Shown: positions 14,866 through 18,170 of the stretch, in pieces | Layout of the letters: every line of letters begins with the position of its first letter | Numbering within the stretch: the first letter of the stretch is position 1 | From: JANXSD01 sp043758125 | Lineage (GTDB): Bacteria > Bacteroidota > Bacteroidia > AKYH767-A > OLB10 | Direction of reading: 5' to 3' | DNA length: 18,170 bases | Assembly (NCBI GenBank): GCA_043758125.1 | Contig: JAYVOC010000013.1 | Coordinates: forward strand, 1 to 18,170 | Notes under the pieces: generated by a model | Seen by the model: only the letters and a program-made list of their open reading frames with translations | What the model was told of the DNA's origin: nothing | Databases searched by the model: none | Translations under genes and position numbers: made by a program

Positions 14866-16512
14866 ATGACGCAGCAAGAATTTCCCAATCAAAAAGCTTC
14901 CTCGCTCATTCAGTTCGATATCCCGACTGATGCAACATCTATCATTAAAGTAATTGGTGTTGGAGGAGGTGGTAGTAACGCAGTAAATCACATGTATCGC
15001 CAAGGCATCAAAGGTGTAGAATTTGTTGTTTGTAATACCGATCAACAAGCACTTGATATTAGTCCGGTTCCAATAAAAATTCAATTAGGTCCAGGATTAA
15101 CACAAGGACGTGGAGCAGGATCAATTCCAGAAGTTGGAAAGCAAGCAGCAGTAGAAAATATTGATGAGCTTCGTCGTATCATGAACCCAGATACTAAAAT
15201 GGTTTTTATCACTGCAGGAATGGGTGGTGGAACAGGTACGGGTGCAGCGCCAATCATTGCTGGTGTAGCTCGTGAAATGGGTGTGCTTACTGTTGGTATT
15301 GTTACAATTCCTTTTGCTTTTGAAGGACGTAAACGTAAGCAACAAGCTGAACTTGGTTTAGAAGAAATGAAAAAAAATGTTGATGCACTTTTGATTATCT
15401 GTAATGATAAACTGCGTGATATTTATGGTAATCTAAATTTAACAAAAGCATTCGGACATGCTGATGATGTATTAACAGTTGCTGCAAAAAGTATTGCGGA
15501 AATCATCACCAATACCATGCACATGAATGTTGACTTTGCAGATATTCAAACTGTAATGAAAGAAAGCGGCGTTGCTATTATGGGATCTGCAACAGCAGAA
15601 GGAGATAATCGTGCAGTGAGAGCAGCAGAGCAAGCATTGGATTCACCGTTATTGAATGACAGATACATTGAAGGAGCACGTTATATTTTATTAAATATTT
15701 CTAGTGGCTCTTCTGAAGTTACGATGGATGAAGTAGGTGAGATCAATGATTTTATTCAAGCACAAGCAGGTCAGTCGGCTGATATCATTATGGGTATTGG
15801 ACATGATGATACGTTGGGTGATAAAGTTGCGGTTACAGTTATTGCAACTGGATTTAAAACCAATCAACAAAAAGTTACTGAATTACAAAAGCCTGATAAA
15901 ATTGTTTTCAAATTAGAAGATGAAAAGAAATCAAATGTTGTTATTGAAGAAGTGAAATCACAAACTGTTGTGAATAATGAAACAACGCCAATTTCTTTTG
16001 ATGTGGTGGATCCACTAGAGCCAGTATTAATTATTCGCGAAAATATTTCTGCTACTATTGAGTTGGAAGAAGTAGAAGATAACGAAGAGATGATTGTTCA
16101 TTCATTATCTGAAATGAATTTTTATGATTCAATTCCTGATCAAGAAATTGAAGAAGTGAATTACCATCAAGCACCAGTATTGGATTTTCCTTCTGCTGTT
16201 GAAGAGCCGATGATTCGTCATTCATTAAACAATGAAGCATCACGTGAAGAAGAAAATATTTCTTCTCCGGAAGATGAGATGTATCGTCGATCACGCGAAC
16301 GTATTATGCGTTTGAAAGAAGTAAGTTATAAAATGAGTTCACCAAATGGATTAGCAGATTTAGAGAGAGAACCAGCATATAAACGTAAAAATGTAAAGTT
16401 GGAAAACGTTCCGAATTCTGGTGATTCATCAATTTCACGTTATACACTTTCGTTAGATGAGAAGCCAGAACTTCGTCAGAATAATTCATTCCTTCATGAT
16501 CGTGTTGATTAA
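14866..16512 (+). CDS. ftsZ: cell division protein FtsZ
   Basis: FtsZ is the tubulin-like GTPase that forms the Z ring. The 548-residue product has the GTPase core from about 25 to 340: VGGGGSNAVNHM (32-43), NTDQQAL (57-63), the tubulin signature GGGTGTGAAP (120-129), the R/K-rich GRKRKQQAELG, and the T7 synergy loop NVDFADIQTVM (221-231) with catalytic aspartates. A long acidic, low-order linker follows (about 345-530). It ends in a conserved-looking tail NNSFLHDRVD (539-548), of the kind Bacteroidota FtsZ use in place of the proteobacterial DIPxFLR peptide. The linker holds an internal repeat (see findings). The leader is A-rich without a Shine-Dalgarno sequence. The linker makes it longer than E. 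coli FtsZ (383). Confidence 0.97.
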   Translation: MTQQEFPNQKASSLIQFDIPTDATSIIKVIGVGGGGSNAVNHMYRQGIKGVEFVVCNTDQQALDISPVPIKIQLGPGLTQGRGAGSIPEVGKQAAVENIDELRRIMNPDTKMVFITAGMGGGTGTGAAPIIAGVAREMGVLTVGIVTIPFAFEGRKRKQQAELGLEEMKKNVDALLIICNDKLRDIYGNLNLTKAFGHADDVLTVAAKSIAEIITNTMHMNVDFADIQTVMKESGVAIMGSATAEGDNRAVRAAEQALDSPLLNDRYIEGARYILLNISSGSSEVTMDEVGEINDFIQAQAGQSADIIMGIGHDDTLGDKVAVTVIATGFKTNQQKVTELQKPDKIVFKLEDEKKSNVVIEEVKSQTVVNNETTPISFDVVDPLEPVLIIRENISATIELEEVEDNEEMIVHSLSEMNFYDSIPDQEIEEVNYHQAPVLDFPSAVEEPMIRHSLNNEASREEENISSPEDEMYRRSRERIMRLKEVSYKMSSPNGLADLEREPAYKRKNVKLENVPNSGDSSISRYTLSLDEKPELRQNNSFLHDRVD

Positions 16513-16527
16513 TTAATAGAGAGAAAC

Positions 16528-16977
16528 ATGGGACTCGAACAAAATATAATGGTGGAGTTAAAGGCGGCAATGTTAGCAAAAAATGAAGCCGGACTTCGTG
16601 GATTACGTGCAATTAAATCTGCAATACTTTTAGTGAAGACAAGTGAAGTTGGAAGAGAACTTACGGAAGAAGATGAAATAAAAATCTTGCAGAAGTTAGT
16701 AAAACAACGTCGTGAATCTTTAGATATTTATGTACAACAAAATCGCGAAGATTTAGCGATTACCGAACGACAAGAGATAGAAGTTATTGAAAAATTTCTT
16801 CCTCAAATGATGAGTGAAGATGAAGTACGAAAAATTGTTGAGAGTACTATTGCAAGCCTTGGTGCTACATCACCTGGTGAGATGGGAAAAGTGATGGGTG
16901 CTGTTACCAAACAATTAGCTGGTAAGGCTGACAATAAAATGGTATCGGCATTGGTAAAGCAATTGCTAGGATCATAA
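16528..16977 (+). CDS. GatB/YqeY domain-containing protein
   Basis: The 149-residue product matches the stand-alone YqeY family: a helical N-terminal half with LRAIKSAILLVKTSEVGRELTEEDEI (residues 26-51, conserved basic and acidic heptads), a middle KQRRESLDIYVQQNREDLA, then EIEVIEKFLPQMMSEDEV (83-100) and a C-terminal tail domain with GEMGKVMGAVTKQLAGKAD (117-135). The C-terminal part resembles the tail domain of GatB, which in the amidotransferase contacts tRNA; the role of the stand-alone protein is not settled. It lies 15 bases after ftsZ with a GAGAGAAAC leader and is the last gene before the terminator, so it is probably co-transcribed with dcw genes, as in other Bacteroidota. Confidence 0.93.
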   Translation: MGLEQNIMVELKAAMLAKNEAGLRGLRAIKSAILLVKTSEVGRELTEEDEIKILQKLVKQRRESLDIYVQQNREDLAITERQEIEVIEKFLPQMMSEDEVRKIVESTIASLGATSPGEMGKVMGAVTKQLAGKADNKMVSALVKQLLGS

Positions 16978-16998
16978 AATAATTCGTTATATAAATTT

Positions 16999-17030
16999 AA
17001 AAAGTCTCGGCATTTTGTCGAGACTTTTTT
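16999..17030. terminator. Rho-independent, probably bidirectional terminator
   Basis: AAAAAGTCTCG (16999-17009) pairs perfectly with CGAGACTTTTT (17019-17029) around a 9-base loop, with a T-run on the plus strand. The A-run on the left arm gives a T-run on the minus strand too. It lies 21 bases after the YqeY stop and 57 bases beyond the stop of the convergent minus-strand gene, so it can serve both. Confidence 0.9.
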
Positions 17031-17086
17031 GTTGAAAGTTTTTTAAATTAAAATTTGAAAAGCAGATAAAAGTATTCAACCAATTT

Positions 17087-18170
17087 TTACTGCTTTACAA
17101 ACCTAATAAATTTCTCGCCAGATTCTGTTTTTAGTTTCACAAAATAAATTCCTGGAGAAAGGATATTTGTGGCAATTTGTAAAAGCTCACGATTGCGGTA
17201 ATTTGTTGTTGTGATTTCTTTTCCGGTGATATCAAATACTTTTGCGGAAAAAATGGTAGTTCCAAAATCTGCTTTGATAAATAAATCGTTGGTGCATGGA
17301 TTTGGATAAGCAATTACATTACCGAATGTAGCATAATTTGTTATTTCATGAACGGCGGTATTGCTGGCGCATCCAGCAACATCGCAAAGGTTACTATCTA
17401 ATTTTACGAGCCAACCATCTTCTCCGTTTGGACCACCAAAAACATATCCTGCAATAATAAAACCTCCATCTTTAGTAGGTTTAACATCATTAAAAATACA
17501 ATGATCATTGCCAACGGTAAAGCGCCTTTCTTTAATAATATTTCCAATGCTATCCAATAACACTATCCAACCTTGATCCTTATGAGTTGTAGTATCCCTA
17601 TCAGAACCTACAGCAACAATGTTTTTGTTTGGTAATTCATGAATGCCATAAAAAACATTTAAATTAGAAAGAGTATAAAAATATTTTTTCCAAATAACAT
17701 TTCCTAAAGAATCGATCTTCCAAATCCCCGCATTTTCTGATTGATTGAAAATATATTTTGCACCAACAGATAAAAAATTTCCATCTTGTATTGAATTAAT
17801 ACGATAGAATATTGCTGATAAATTGGTAGTACTGTAAGTTTTTTTCCATTTATAATTTCCGACACTATCAATACAAACTACAATAGCATCTCTGTAACTT
17901 GAATTGCCATTTCCAAATGATCGAGTCCAACCAACAATTAATAAATCACCATTTAATCCTTCTGCTGCATCATAGGCTTGATCATATTTATTTCCTAAAA
18001 GTTCATACTCCCATTTATAATTTCCAGCACTATCAGTTTTTAAAGCATAAATATTTCCATCAGCTGTATCGCTTTTGCAGTTAGGAATTAAATATTCACT
18101 TTTTGTAGTTTTTAATACCCAAGCACCAAAATAATTTTTAGAGGTATCTGGTCCGTAAGCATGAAACCAT
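17087..18170 (-). CDS. secreted repeat protein with T9SS type A sorting domain (partial, N-terminus beyond right edge)
   Basis: Hand translation shows one open minus-strand frame from the right edge to the TAA at 17087-17089, about 361 residues without a stop. The first part has repeats built around D-S-x-G-N-x-x-W-K (aspartates at about 18034, 17869, 17713, 17554 and a degenerate one at 17398), 52-55 residues apart, each preceded by a strand like W-I/L-V-K and followed by a glycine-rich strand (for example GGFIIAGY). This resembles beta-propeller-like repeats of Bacteroidota surface proteins. The last 80 residues are a T9SS type A sorting domain: AYPNPCTNDLFI, KVFDITGKEI, LSPGIYFVKLKT and FIRFVKQ at the end. 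It is therefore expected to be exported through the outer membrane and processed at the C-terminus. Function is unknown. The gene converges on the dcw operon. Confidence 0.85.
   Translation of the reverse strand, partial: WFHAYGPDTSKNYFGAWVLKTTKSEYLIPNCKSDTADGNIYALKTDSAGNYKWEYELLGNKYDQAYDAAEGLNGDLLIVGWTRSFGNGNSSYRDAIVVCIDSVGNYKWKKTYSTTNLSAIFYRINSIQDGNFLSVGAKYIFNQSENAGIWKIDSLGNVIWKKYFYTLSNLNVFYGIHELPNKNIVAVGSDRDTTTHKDQGWIVLLDSIGNIIKERRFTVGNDHCIFNDVKPTKDGGFIIAGYVFGGPNGEDGWLVKLDSNLCDVAGCASNTAVHEITNYATFGNVIAYPNPCTNDLFIKADFGTTIFSAKVFDITGKEITTTNYRNRELLQIATNILSPGIYFVKLKTESGEKFIRFVKQ

Noticed and set aside
17899..18084. Plus-strand 61-codon frame near the right edge
   Set aside because: It is antisense to the open T9SS cargo gene, is rich in H, Y and L, and has no supporting signal.
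1..18170. CRISPR array, tRNA or rRNA genes, insertion sequences, phage genes or a defence system
   Set aside because: I saw no repeat-spacer array, no tRNA or rRNA sequence, no transposase or integrase and no terminal inverted repeats; almost all bases are explained by the dcw cluster and its two flanking genes.

Overview
The window is the division and cell wall (dcw) cluster of an AT-rich member of the Bacteroidota. Four things point to that phylum: the gene order (mraZ, rsmH, a short FtsL-like gene, a PASTA-tailed FtsI, murE, mraY, murD, ftsW, murG, murC, ftsQ, ftsA, ftsZ, then a GatB/YqeY gene); the long MraY with a soluble insertion; the FtsZ C-terminal tail; and a neighbouring minus-strand protein with a type IX secretion (T9SS) C-terminal sorting domain. 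The MurE substrate motif (DNPR) indicates meso-diaminopimelate peptidoglycan. I cannot place the genus.

Layout. Positions 1-410 (minus) hold the N-terminal part of a PlsC/hemolysin-type acyltransferase that runs off the left edge. It is preceded on the same strand by a short frameshifted reading frame (633-407) that overlaps it by ATGA. Positions 634-987 are non-coding and carry the dcw control region: several dyads, a candidate -7 element, and three 10-bp direct repeats (901-930) that match the known form of MraZ operators. Positions 988-16977 are fourteen plus-strand genes packed head to tail. Many junctions overlap by 1, 4, 14 or 17 bases or have no gap, and the longest internal gap is 60 bases, so they probably form one operon with possible internal promoters. 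A hairpin with a T-run at 16999-17030 ends the operon and also faces the convergent minus-strand gene. Positions 17087-18170 (minus) are the C-terminal part of a secreted repeat protein with a T9SS tail, cut by the right edge.

How the genes work together: MurC, MurD and MurE build the UDP-MurNAc-peptide in the cytoplasm. MraY and MurG turn it into lipid I and lipid II. FtsW and the FtsI-type PBP polymerise and cross-link it at the septum. FtsL and FtsQ are bitopic divisome components, and FtsA tethers the FtsZ ring to the membrane. MraZ is the likely autoregulator, and RsmH methylates 16S rRNA.

I found no previously undescribed system. The content is a canonical dcw locus. The points most worth a second look are the triple MraZ box, the frameshifted ORF with a preserved coupling overlap, the murG TTG start with an unusually strong Shine-Dalgarno sequence inside the ftsW tail, an internal repeat in the FtsZ linker, and the 52-55-residue tandem repeats of the secreted protein.
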